A stretch of 32,362 nucleotides of DNA from Alphaproteobacteria bacterium (GCA_027482195.1 JAIXWE010000056.1:1-32362); one strand, 5' to 3'; shown: positions 11,049 through 20,192, counted from the first letter of the stretch. Translations and numbers: made by a program. The notes: generated from the letters alone by a model not told the origin.

Positions 11049-12842
11049 ATGCCGCACTATAAAGCTCCACTTGAGAATATTCATTTCGTTTTACATGATG
11101 TGTTAAAAGCGGAACAGCTTTCTCACTTGCCCGGTTATGATCAAGCCACGCCCGATATGATGACGCAAATTTTCGAAGAAGGGGCGAAAATGTGCGAGGA
11201 AGTTTTGTTCCCGCTTAATCAATCGGGCGACAAGCAAGGCTGCGTGTTAGAAAATGGCGTTGTCCGCACACCGCAAGGTTTTAAAGAGGCGTATGAGCTC
11301 TATCGCACGGGTGGGTGGACATCGTTATCATCCGATCCCGCTTATGGCGGGATGGGCATGCCGCACCTCATGAATTTTGTGTTTATGGAGATGATATGCT
11401 CCGCCAATATGGCGTTTGGCATGTATCCGGGTTTGTCCGAAGGGGCATATCGTGCGCTTCATCTTCACGGGTCGGATGAATTAAAACAACGCTTTCTGCC
11501 AAAACTTGTAAGTGGTGAATGGACAGGCACGATGTGCTTGACGGAACCGCATTGCGGCACAGACTTAGGCCTTATTCGCACCAAAGCAAGCGTGGGCGAA
11601 AACGGATCATGGAAAATTTCCGGGACAAAAATTTTCATCTCCGCCGGTGAACATGATTTGGCGGAAAATATTATTCACCTTGTGCTCGCACGTCTTCCCG
11701 ATGCGCCCGAAGGTGTGAAGGGAATTTCACTTTTTGTGGTACCAAAATTTTTGGTCAATGATGATGGGTCGTTGGGCGCGCGCAACGGTGTGACATGTGG
11801 GTCGATTGAACACAAAATGGGAATCAAGGCATCGGCCACATGCGTGATGAATTTTGATGATGCGCAAGGTTGGCTTGTGGGTGAGGCGCATAAGGGCCTC
11901 AAGGCCATGTTTACCATGATGAACGCCGCGCGTTTGGGTGTGGGCATGCAAGGATTGGGTATCGCCGAAGTTGCCTATCAAAACGCGTTAATCTATGCCA
12001 AAGATCGTTTGCAAATGCGTGCACTCGACGGCACAAAAGCACCGGATAAACCGGCCGATCCGATCATCGTTCACCCCGACGTGCGGCGTATGTTACTCAC
12101 CTCAAAAGCATTTTGTGAAGGTGGGCGCGCGCTGTCCTATTGGGTGGGCATGCATTTGGATATCAGTGAAAAACATCCCGATCCGCAAACGCGCCAGGAT
12201 GCGGATGATCTGGTCGCACTCATGACTCCGATTGTGAAGGCCTATTTGACCGATATGGGTTTTGATGTTGCCAATCACGCGATTCAAGTTTACGGCGGGC
12301 ATGGTTATATTTGGGAATGGGGTGTGGAACAATATGCGCGCGATGCACGCATTGCCATGATCTATGAAGGTACAAACGGCATTCAGGCATTGGATTTGGT
12401 TGGGCGCAAAATGGGTCAAAGTTATGGGCGGTTATTGCGTCAATTTTTCCATCCCGTGTCGGATTTTATAAACGTTGAACAATCAAACCCCGCGATGATG
12501 GAATTTATTTTGCCGTTAGGAAAATCATTTGCGAAATTGCAACAAATCACGGGTCTCATTGCCCAAAAAGGAATGAAAGACCCGAATGAGGCGGGTGCCG
12601 CATCATCCGATTATCTGCGCCTATTTGCATTGGTCGCAATGGGGTATATGTGGGCGTTGATGGCAAAAGCGGCACTAGAGAAAAAAGAAACAACGCAAGG
12701 TGAGCTTCAAGAATTTTACGACAGCAAGCTTCACACGGCACGGTTTTTCTTTGAACGCATGTTGCCCGAAACGGAATCGCGTTTTCGTATGATCATGGCG
12801 GGTGCGGCACCGCTGATGAACCTCAAGGCCGAAGGGTTTTAA
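11049..12842 (+). CDS. Acyl-CoA dehydrogenase (long, about 597 aa)
   Basis: GTMCLTEPHCGTDLGLIRTKA, ISGTKIFISAGEHDL, QVYGGHGYIWEWGVEQYARDARIAMIYEGTNGIQALDLVGRK. Confidence 0.95.
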   Translation: MPHYKAPLENIHFVLHDVLKAEQLSHLPGYDQATPDMMTQIFEEGAKMCEEVLFPLNQSGDKQGCVLENGVVRTPQGFKEAYELYRTGGWTSLSSDPAYGGMGMPHLMNFVFMEMICSANMAFGMYPGLSEGAYRALHLHGSDELKQRFLPKLVSGEWTGTMCLTEPHCGTDLGLIRTKASVGENGSWKISGTKIFISAGEHDLAENIIHLVLARLPDAPEGVKGISLFVVPKFLVNDDGSLGARNGVTCGSIEHKMGIKASATCVMNFDDAQGWLVGEAHKGLKAMFTMMNAARLGVGMQGLGIAEVAYQNALIYAKDRLQMRALDGTKAPDKPADPIIVHPDVRRMLLTSKAFCEGGRALSYWVGMHLDISEKHPDPQTRQDADDLVALMTPIVKAYLTDMGFDVANHAIQVYGGHGYIWEWGVEQYARDARIAMIYEGTNGIQALDLVGRKMGQSYGRLLRQFFHPVSDFINVEQSNPAMMEFILPLGKSFAKLQQITGLIAQKGMKDPNEAGAASSDYLRLFALVAMGYMWALMAKAALEKKETTQGELQEFYDSKLHTARFFFERMLPETESRFRMIMAGAAPLMNLKAEGF

Positions 12843-12843
12843 G

Positions 12844-13146
12844 ATGACCTTGGACGAGATAAACAATAAATTGGCAAGCAAACTCGGCATTCCTGGTGTG
12901 TTCACCAAAACGGTGCTGTTTGATTTTGAAGATGACGGAAAAATTCATATCGATGGCACACAAGACCCCGTCATTTTTTCCCATGATGAAAAAGATGCCG
13001 ATGTCACCCTTGTGACCAACCTTGAAAATTTCTCGAAAATTTTAAGCGGGGAGCTGGATCCCAACTTCGCCTTTATGACGGGGAAATTAAAGGTGCGCGG
13101 GTCAATGGGTTTGGCGCTTCGGCTCAATGCATTGCTTGAATCATGA
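12844..13146 (+). CDS. SCP2 sterol-binding-domain protein
   Basis: DADVTLVTNLENFSKILSGELDPNFAFMTGKLKVRGSMGLALRLNALL is a typical SCP2 pattern; 1-nt gap from previous CDS. Confidence 0.88.
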   Translation: MTLDEINNKLASKLGIPGVFTKTVLFDFEDDGKIHIDGTQDPVIFSHDEKDADVTLVTNLENFSKILSGELDPNFAFMTGKLKVRGSMGLALRLNALLES

Positions 13147-13694
13147 ATCTTTATATCCGCGTTTTTCTTTTGTTTGTGCGCGCGCTTTTTAAGCCGCGCT
13201 TAAGTGATGTTTTATCCCTCTCAACTTTGCGTTTTTATGTGCTTCCTAATGATCTTGATTTCAATGGCCACATGAATAATGGGCGGTATTTGACCATCAT
13301 GGATTTGGGCCGCTTGGATCTTATTTTGCGCACGGGGTTGATGCGCATGATGCTCAAACAAAAATCGGTGCCTGTGCTTGGTTCCGCCAAAATTCGGTAT
13401 CGTCTTCCCCTCATGCCGTTTGAGCCATTTGATGTGCACACACGCATTGTCGGTTGGGATGAGAAATGGATGTATATTGAACAGCGTTTTATCAAGGCCA
13501 AAGGTGATAAAGCGGGCCAAGTTGCGGCGATTGCAGTGTTAAAGGGAAGTTTTTTTAATCAAAAAACAAAATCCACCATCCCGACACAGGATGTTTTAAA
13601 AATGATTGGATCAGGGCAAATAAGCCCGCAATTGCCCGAACATATTATCGCGTGGCAATTGGCCGAAAGCTCACTGCGTGAGGTTACGAAGTGA
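13143..13694 (+). CDS. Thioesterase-like (hotdog/4HBT-type) protein
   Basis: VLPNDLDFNGHMNNGRYLTIMDLGRLDLILRTGL hotdog motif; ATGA overlap with SCP2 gene. Confidence 0.85.
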   Translation: MNLYIRVFLLFVRALFKPRLSDVLSLSTLRFYVLPNDLDFNGHMNNGRYLTIMDLGRLDLILRTGLMRMMLKQKSVPVLGSAKIRYRLPLMPFEPFDVHTRIVGWDEKWMYIEQRFIKAKGDKAGQVAAIAVLKGSFFNQKTKSTIPTQDVLKMIGSGQISPQLPEHIIAWQLAESSLREVTK

Positions 13695-14300
13695 TGCGGT
13701 AATCATATCGGCCGTGTCTTTTCCTTTGAAAATTTTCGCCAATGTCCCATCGGGTTTCATCAGATAAATAAAGGAGGAGTGATCGACCGTGTAATCATCG
13801 CCTTGGGGCACTTTTGCCGCGTAAACTTTGAATGTTTTTTTGACATCTTCAATTTGCGCAACCGATCCGGTGAGGCCGATAAGGTTCGGGTGAAACAACC
13901 CCACATAATTTTTCATGAGTTTCACCGTATCGCGTTCGGGGTCAACGGTGATAAACAGCATTTGGATTTTGTCTTGAATTTCTTGCGGCAAACTTACATA
14001 CGCTTGCGCCATTTTTTGAAGCTCCGTCGGGCAAATCGTGGGGCAGTAAGTGAAGCCAAAATAAATCATATGGTATTTGCCCGGAAAATCGGCATGGGTG
14101 CGCGGTTTGCCGTCTTGATCGATCAAGCTCCATGCCCCGCCAATTCCGGCAATGTTTAATGTGCCTTCATCCGCGCTTTTGTCTTCGACAACGCGCACAA
14201 GATTGCGGTCATCCATACGAATGGAAAGAAAAGCAATGATCGCCCCAATAATAAGGCCAAGGGTTGCGAGAATAAGGGTACGTAAGATGCGGTTTTTCAT
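13671..14300 (-). CDS. SCO1/SenC family copper-chaperone-like protein
   Basis: YHMIYFGFTYCPTICPTELQKMAQAY (CxxxC), ITVDPERDT, VDHSSFIYLMKPDG; N-terminal TM. Confidence 0.93.
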   Translation of the reverse strand: MKNRILRTLILATLGLIIGAIIAFLSIRMDDRNLVRVVEDKSADEGTLNIAGIGGAWSLIDQDGKPRTHADFPGKYHMIYFGFTYCPTICPTELQKMAQAYVSLPQEIQDKIQMLFITVDPERDTVKLMKNYVGLFHPNLIGLTGSVAQIEDVKKTFKVYAAKVPQGDDYTVDHSSFIYLMKPDGTLAKIFKGKDTADMITASLRNLTQ

Positions 14301-14309
14301 GCTGAGAAA

Positions 14310-15005
14310 TTAATCCATACCATCCAGTTTGGGAAGAGCTTGATTGCCAAGAAGCGTCATATCGGGAAGATTATAGGTTGCCGCAAATTGTTGGCCATTT
14401 TTTTGATAAAGAATGAGAAAGTTCGTATCACTCAGTTGCGCAAGGTAAGAAACATGCTCGATATCCGGGATAAGTTTTTTGAGGTCTTTTCCGAACGCGT
14501 CACTGATGTAAATGTTTTTCTCGCCATCTTCCGCATTTGCAGTAAAGGAAACGATTTCATAGATAATCGCAAACGTGCCTTCCGATAAGGAATCGCTTTG
14601 ATAACTTTTTTTCTTGTAAAGAATTTCCCATTGATTGATTCTTTGATGAATTCCGGGAAGCAACCAATGGCTTTGTGACGTGGCAAGGTTTGTAAATAAA
14701 ATATTCGACGTTGTCCCGGTGGCGTAATATGTCTGTGGTGCTTTACTCAAATTATCAACAAGGGCGATAAAGGCGAAATCAGTTCCGGGGAGTTTGATGG
14801 GTGCTGTGAACGAATAACGCACGCGCTTCGCGCTGTTATGATTTGGCTCCACGGTTGCTGTCGGTGTTTCGTCAACGGGGCTATAGATAAAAACCCTATA
14901 GGCCACAACCCCGCCCATGATGAACGCCACAAGGCAGCATGTGTACAAAATAAGTGTACCAAAGCTGCGTAAGATTTTTTTAAACTTACTGTAAGAAACC
15001 GCCAT
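14310..15005 (-). CDS. Hypothetical single-TM protein with predicted periplasmic domain
   Basis: N-terminal TM GTLILYTCCLVAFIMGGVVAYRVFIY; adjacent to the SCO gene; no family recognised. Confidence 0.7.
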   Translation of the reverse strand: MAVSYSKFKKILRSFGTLILYTCCLVAFIMGGVVAYRVFIYSPVDETPTATVEPNHNSAKRVRYSFTAPIKLPGTDFAFIALVDNLSKAPQTYYATGTTSNILFTNLATSQSHWLLPGIHQRINQWEILYKKKSYQSDSLSEGTFAIIYEIVSFTANAEDGEKNIYISDAFGKDLKKLIPDIEHVSYLAQLSDTNFLILYQKNGQQFAATYNLPDMTLLGNQALPKLDGMD

Positions 15006-15083
15006 AACGAAGACCTGTTGTTAAGTTGTGGTTTTCAATCACTTTAAGTTCAAAAAACTCTATGTGACTGATCTTCAAACAAC

Positions 15084-15863
15084 TTAAATGACTTCAAGCA
15101 TCTCGGCAACAAGCGGATGGCGCACGATATCTTGTTGTTTCAGGCGCACAACACCAATGTTGGAAATTTTTTCCAACCGATCGGCGATGTCCGATAACCC
15201 CGACAATCCGGTGAGAAGGTCGGATTGATCCGGATCACCCGTGACCACCATGGTGGAATGCCAGCCCAAACGGGAAAGAAGCATCTTTAATTGCGCATAG
15301 GTGCAATTTTGCGCCTCATCAATCACAACGAACGCGTTGTTCAATGTGCGCCCGCGCATGAAGCCGACGGGTGCGATTTCAATCGTGCCGTCTTCCAATA
15401 ATTGGCGCACTTGTTTTCCGCCCATGCGATCCCCCAATGCGTCATAAAGCGGACGTAAATAGGGCGCCATTTTTTCATGCATATCGCCGGGTAAAAACCC
15501 GATGGATTCGCCGGCTTCCATGGCGGGGCGTGAAAGAATAATCCGCTCAACGGCGCCCTCTTCCAACGCTTCCACCGCCGCCGAGATTGCCAAGTATGTT
15601 TTGCCAGACCCGGCGGGCCCAAGGGCTAAGGTTAAATTATGCGCCTTAATCGCGTCCATTAACGCGCGCTGCCCATCCGAGCGCGGTTTAATGCGCCGTA
15701 TGTAAGATTTATCGCGGGAGTTTTCGATATGCTCGTCTAACGGATGCCAATCAGCAGAAGGGTGATCATCAAAAGCCGTGTGTACGACATTGTGAGATGT
15801 GTGCAATTTTGCCCGTTCAATCTGGCTTTTGCGGTATTTCTGTTTGGCTGGCCGTTGTGACAT
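15084..15863 (-). CDS. PhoH-like ATPase
   Basis: LTLALGPAGSGKTYLAISAAVEAL Walker A, FVVIDEAQNCTYAQLKMLLSRLG, VVTGDPDQSDL. AAAGG RBS fits ATG at 15863 better than 15869. Confidence 0.93.
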   Translation of the reverse strand: MSQRPAKQKYRKSQIERAKLHTSHNVVHTAFDDHPSADWHPLDEHIENSRDKSYIRRIKPRSDGQRALMDAIKAHNLTLALGPAGSGKTYLAISAAVEALEEGAVERIILSRPAMEAGESIGFLPGDMHEKMAPYLRPLYDALGDRMGGKQVRQLLEDGTIEIAPVGFMRGRTLNNAFVVIDEAQNCTYAQLKMLLSRLGWHSTMVVTGDPDQSDLLTGLSGLSDIADRLEKISNIGVVRLKQQDIVRHPLVAEMLEVI

Positions 15864-15899
15864 GCGCATATCCTTTCATGAGGGGTGACACAAGATAAA

Positions 15900-16066
15900 C
15901 CCGTCGGCTTTGCCGATGCACAGCACGAAGCGGACGGTAATGACGCGGACAGAAAGAAATTTGGGCGATATAAGGCCGATCGCCAAAGGTCAAAGTTTTA
16001 AGTTCAAATCGTCGGTTAAAAATCAACGAGGGGTCTCTAACACCGCGAACGCGGCACAGGGGGTGA
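15900..16066 (-). ncRNA. Candidate structured RNA / long 5' leader upstream of phoH, possibly 6S-like
   Basis: Minus strand contains GCCGCGTTCGCGGTGTTAGAGACCCCTCGTTGATTTTTAACC, which by eye has the layout of the 5' half of 6S RNA (GTTCGC-N11-CCCCT); hairpin TTTGGCGAT..ATCGCCCAAA; TATGAT -10-like element just upstream. No covariance search was possible. Confidence 0.3.
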
Positions 16067-16127
16067 ACTACTATTCGAATCATAACAGTGTTTTTTGATT
16101 CGCGGAAGGGGGAATAAAAAGTCGGAA

Positions 16128-16162
16128 AATAAAAAAGCCGGACATCTTTCGACATCCGGCTT
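16128..16162 (-). terminator. Rho-independent terminator downstream of nrdB
   Basis: Minus strand AAAAGCCGGATGTCGAAAGATGTCCGGCTTTTTTATTTT; AAAAGCCGGA/TCCGGCTTTT arms plus T tract. Confidence 0.85.
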
Positions 16163-16183
16163 TTGAATTGGTTTTAAAAAAAC

Positions 16184-17260
16184 TTATGCGGCGTCTTTGG
16201 AGGATAAATCTTCCTTCACGGCGCGTTTGTCTTTCGCGTAATTTCCGGCGAACAAATCTTCCGAGAAAACATCTTCCCATGTGCCTTGGGTGGATGCTTT
16301 GGAATATTCCGTCGCGCGGTTTTCAAAGAAGTTCGTGTGCTCCGCACCGTTCAACATTTGATCCATCCATGGCAATGGGTTTTTCTCAATGCCGTAAATG
16401 GGCTCTAAATTCAATTGTTGCAAACGACGGTCACCGATATAACGGATATAATCTTTCACCTCTTGTGGGGTGAGGCCTTCGATGGGGCCTTGCTCAAAGC
16501 AAAGATCAATAAACGCATCTTCGAATCCGACGATGGTACGGCAACAATCGGTGATTTCCGCCTTAAACTCATCATCCCAAATATCAGGATTTTCGGCGAT
16601 GAAGGCGTTGAACAATTTGATCATCGACAAGCAATGCAACGTTTCATCACGCACCGACCATGTGACAATCTGACCCATACCTTTCATTTTATTGAAACGT
16701 GGGAAGTTCATCAAAATTGCGAAAGATGCAAATAATTGTAATCCTTCGGTGAAGGCACCAAACATCGCCATTGTTTTGGCAATATCGCGGCGTGACTTCA
16801 TCGACGCATTTTGCATGTAATCGAATTTGTCCTTCATTTCCTTATATTGCATGAAGGCGGAATATTCGACTTCCGGCATACCGATTGTGTCAAGCAAGTG
16901 TGAGTAAGCGGCGATGTGCACGGTTTCAATGTTTGAAAACGCGGACAACATCATTTGCACTTCGACGGGGCCGAACACTTGAGAATAATGTTTCATGTAA
17001 CAATTATTCACCTCGACATCCGATTGCGTGAAGAAGCGGAAAATTTGTGTCATCAAATTGCGTTCGGAATCAGACAAATTCTTTTTCCAATCGCGGACAT
17101 CTTCCGCCAAGGGCACTTCCTCGGGTAACCAGTGAATGCGCTGTTGCGTCAACCACGCCTCATAGCACCATGGATATAAAAATGGTTTGTAAACATGGCG
17201 CTCCACCAAAAGCGGAGAGGGGTTCACGCCAAAATCATTTGCAACAGCATTCGCAGACAT
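16184..17260 (-). CDS. nrdB: Ribonucleoside-diphosphate reductase, beta subunit (class Ia-like)
   Basis: NLMTQIFRFFTQSDVEVNNCY, SAFSNIETVHIAAYSHLLDTIG (candidate metal ligands and radical Tyr), ETLHCLSMIKLFNAF. ATG at 17260 (MSANAVANDFG). Confidence 0.95.
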   Translation of the reverse strand: MSANAVANDFGVNPSPLLVERHVYKPFLYPWCYEAWLTQQRIHWLPEEVPLAEDVRDWKKNLSDSERNLMTQIFRFFTQSDVEVNNCYMKHYSQVFGPVEVQMMLSAFSNIETVHIAAYSHLLDTIGMPEVEYSAFMQYKEMKDKFDYMQNASMKSRRDIAKTMAMFGAFTEGLQLFASFAILMNFPRFNKMKGMGQIVTWSVRDETLHCLSMIKLFNAFIAENPDIWDDEFKAEITDCCRTIVGFEDAFIDLCFEQGPIEGLTPQEVKDYIRYIGDRRLQQLNLEPIYGIEKNPLPWMDQMLNGAEHTNFFENRATEYSKASTQGTWEDVFSEDLFAGNYAKDKRAVKEDLSSKDAA

Positions 17261-17383
17261 CGCAGTTTCTCTTTCGTCAAAAGTTACAGTTTTGTGTTTG
17301 GAAGTGGCCGCATCACACCCCGATTCGGGAGGGCAATACAAGCCAAAGATTGAAAGTCAGTATCCCCCGATTCCGACCTTATA

Positions 17384-17431
17384 CCACTAGATATAGTGTA
17401 TTTTTAGGCTTTTGTCCACATGATGTTGTGA
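17384..17431. promoter_or_regulatory. Tandem NrdR-box-like sites overlapping predicted nrdB promoter
   Basis: ccactagatatagtgt (17384-17399) and ccacatgatgttgtga (17416-17431), 32 bp start to start; minus-strand promoter TGGACA-N17-TATATC lies on them. Confidence 0.65.
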
Positions 17432-17453
17432 AAATTAATATTACAAGAATAAT

Positions 17454-17482
17454 TTGACATATAATTATAAATTGAGTATAAA
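17454..17482 (+). promoter_or_regulatory. Near-consensus sigma70-type promoter for the lipoprotein gene
   Basis: TTGACA (17454-17459), 17-nt spacer, TATAAA (17477-17482). Confidence 0.8.
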
Positions 17483-17517
17483 ACTCTCACGGATTAATTT
17501 TTTTAAGGAGAATGTGT

Positions 17518-17775
17518 ATGAAAAAATCTTTTATGTTTGCGGGTTCTGCAGCACTTGCTTTGGCGGGATGTGCTGGTCCAGAGGCTGATATTCCGGCCAC
17601 TGATAAGGATCGTGTTGATTCGGTTCAGATGATAGGCTCTGGCTATGAGGCGACTACATTTACACCAAAAGCGGCGCCTTATATGCAGTGTGTGCATGTT
17701 GTGCGTGGCGGAGTTGATTGCTGGGAGAAAAAAGAACGTATCCCTAACTACAGCGATCCATCTGTAGATCCATAA
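17518..17775 (+). CDS. Small predicted lipoprotein (85 aa)
   Basis: MKKSFMFAGSAALALAGCAG lipobox; AAGGAG RBS 7 nt upstream of ATG 17518; own promoter and terminator. Confidence 0.85.
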   Translation: MKKSFMFAGSAALALAGCAGPEADIPATDKDRVDSVQMIGSGYEATTFTPKAAPYMQCVHVVRGGVDCWEKKERIPNYSDPSVDP

Positions 17776-17791
17776 TTGATATTTTTGATAT

Positions 17792-17821
17792 AAAAAAACC
17801 CCGCGATGTGCGGGGTTTTTT
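17792..17821. terminator. Bidirectional intrinsic terminator between lipoprotein gene and nrdA
   Basis: aaaaaaaccccgc-gatgt-gcggggtttttt with A tract and T tract on opposite sides. Confidence 0.9.
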
Positions 17822-17837
17822 GTGATTCAAATTTTGT

Positions 17838-19664
17838 TTACTGACACGCCAAACATTCTTCGTATTTTTTGGGCTCCTCTAATGTGAGCTGTTCGGCCGC
17901 GGCGATATCGCGTTTTGATTTCGCCCAAGATGCGGCGCTTTCCGCCCGTTGAATGGATTTGGAGCGGCAATAGTAAAGTGATTTCACACCCTTCTTCCAC
18001 GCATCAAAATGGATGCCGTGCAAATCTTTTTTATGCACGTTGGCGGGAATGAAGATGTTCAATGATTGCGCCTGGCACACAAACGGCGTGCGATCAGCCG
18101 CATGTTCAATCAACCAGCGTTGATCCATTTCAAACGCGGTTTTGAACACGTCTTTTTCATCTTGAGATAAGAAATCAAGATTTTGAACAGATCCCTCATC
18201 GGTGAAAATTGCCGACCACACATCTTCGGTGTTCATGCCCTTTTCATTCAATAATTTTTCAAGATAAGCATTTTTCACCGCGAATGAGCCCGACAAAGTT
18301 TTGTGGGTGTAAGCATTGGCGGCATTCGGCTCAATCCCCGGCGAGGCTCCGCCGCAAATGATGGAGATAGAGGCTGTGGGCGCAATCGCCATTTTGTTGG
18401 AAAAACGCTCCATGATTCCGTAATCGGCCGCATCGGGACACGCGCCGCGCTCATGCGCCAATTTGATGGACGCATCATCCGCTTGGCGTTTGATCAGTTG
18501 GAACATTTTGCGGTTCCATACTTTTGCCATCACCGATTCCATCGGAATCATTTTCGATTGCAAAAAGCTGTGAAAGCCCATCACGCCAAGACCCACCGAA
18601 CGCTCACGCATCGCGGCATATTTAGCACGCTTCATGGAATCGGGGGCTTTGTTGATGAAATCCGTCAACACGTTATCAAGGAAACGCATGACATCTTCGA
18701 TAAAGGTTGGGTGATCATGCCACTCATCAAATGTTTCCAAATTGACGGATGATAAACAGCACACCGCCGTGCGGTCATTGCCCAAATGGTCACGCCCCGT
18801 GGGCAAGGTGATTTCCGAACATAAATTCGACATCTTCACGTTCAACCCGGCCATTTTGTGATGCTCGGGGATCGCGTTATTGACGTGGTCAATATTGATG
18901 ATGTAAGGCTCGCCGGTTTCAATGCGGGCGGTCAAAAGACGGATCCACAATTCGCGCGCTTTGACACGGGCGATAATCGCTTTGTCTTTGGGGGAACGTA
19001 ACGCCCATTCTTCATCTTTCTCAACCGCATGCATAAACGCATCCGACACCAAAACACCATGGTGAAGGTTCAACGCTTTGCGGTTCGGATCTCCACCCGT
19101 TGGGCGGCGGATCTCGATAAACTCCTCAATCTCGGGGTGGTCGATAGGCAAATAAATGGCGGCCGATCCACGGCGCAAAGATCCTTGAGAGATCGCAAGG
19201 GTGAGGGAATCCATCACGCGAATGAACGGCACGATTCCCGATGTTTTGCCGTTACGGCCAACTTTTTCACCAATGGAACGCACATTGCCCCAATAAGATC
19301 CAATGCCGCCGCCCAAGGATGCCAACCACACATTTTCATTCCACAATGAGACAATGTCTTCGAGACTATCTTGCGTTTCATTCAAGAAACACGAAATCGG
19401 AAGGCCGCGCGTTGTCCCACCATTGGAGAGAATAGGGGTTGCGGGCATGAACCAAAGTTTCGAGATATAATCGTAAAGACGTTGCGCATGTGCGGAGTCA
19501 TCCCCGTAATACATGGCAACACGGGCGAACAAATCTTGCGGGCCTTCTTCGGGCAATAAATACCGGTCCACCAAGGTGGCAATGCCAAAGCTTGTGAGTT
19601 TGGAATCGCGCGCGCGATCAATTTGAACCCGGTTTCCGCGCTCCATTTGTGCGATATCGAACAT
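17838..19664 (-). CDS. nrdA: Ribonucleoside-diphosphate reductase, alpha subunit (short form)
   Basis: MPATPILSNGGTTRGLPISCFLNE, NLCSEITLP, MAIAPTASISIICGGASPGIEP, C-terminal EECLACQ; GGGAGAG RBS supports ATG at 19664. Confidence 0.95.
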   Translation of the reverse strand: MFDIAQMERGNRVQIDRARDSKLTSFGIATLVDRYLLPEEGPQDLFARVAMYYGDDSAHAQRLYDYISKLWFMPATPILSNGGTTRGLPISCFLNETQDSLEDIVSLWNENVWLASLGGGIGSYWGNVRSIGEKVGRNGKTSGIVPFIRVMDSLTLAISQGSLRRGSAAIYLPIDHPEIEEFIEIRRPTGGDPNRKALNLHHGVLVSDAFMHAVEKDEEWALRSPKDKAIIARVKARELWIRLLTARIETGEPYIINIDHVNNAIPEHHKMAGLNVKMSNLCSEITLPTGRDHLGNDRTAVCCLSSVNLETFDEWHDHPTFIEDVMRFLDNVLTDFINKAPDSMKRAKYAAMRERSVGLGVMGFHSFLQSKMIPMESVMAKVWNRKMFQLIKRQADDASIKLAHERGACPDAADYGIMERFSNKMAIAPTASISIICGGASPGIEPNAANAYTHKTLSGSFAVKNAYLEKLLNEKGMNTEDVWSAIFTDEGSVQNLDFLSQDEKDVFKTAFEMDQRWLIEHAADRTPFVCQAQSLNIFIPANVHKKDLHGIHFDAWKKGVKSLYYCRSKSIQRAESAASWAKSKRDIAAAEQLTLEEPKKYEECLACQ

Positions 19665-20192
19665 AGTCTCTCTCCCTAAAAAACAAGCGTCACACTTGCA
19701 AAGATGGTTACAAAATTGAAATAAAATAGGTTTTATCTGGAACTGAAAGCCGCGGAGGACCCACAACCTGTAGTCTAAGACACATCAATAACCTACTACA
19801 TCTCGTATGTTTGTTCAAAAAAAATGTCACGATTCTTTTTCGCCTGTAAAGCCTGTAAATGGATCAAGAGGGCGTTTTTTAGAGTGATATCAAGGGTTTA
19901 AAATTTTTGTGGGAATCGGGGACAACTTTAAAACGCACAAAAATTACAAACTTGCGTCAAATGGTTATGGAGATAGTATTTGACGCAATTCGGACAATTT
20001 TGGTCAAGTCTTTGAAATTCCATGATTCGAGAATGATTCGGGTTTTGACCCGAACAGGTCATCCTAAAAATGCGGCATAAAGGCTGGAGATATGCGCGTG
20101 CGAAAGAATATTCCCGCGCGGATTAAACTCTATCATCTTCTTCAATCTATGCTAAAACACCGTTTTTACACGATAAAATCAAAGGTTATAAA

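Noticed and set aside
15910-16098. 62-aa plus-strand ORF and overlapping 112-aa minus ORF (15817-16155)
   Set aside because: No coding signature or RBS; the region reads better as a leader or structured RNA upstream of phoH.
16040-16100. Possible tRNA/tmRNA T-loop (TTCGAATC at about 16073)
   Set aside because: Flanking bases do not form a T stem, and no tmRNA tag or acceptor end was found.
17412-17420. DnaA-box-like TTGTCCACA upstream of nrdB
   Set aside because: Single one-mismatch 9-mer overlapping an NrdR-like box; too weak alone to call DnaA regulation.
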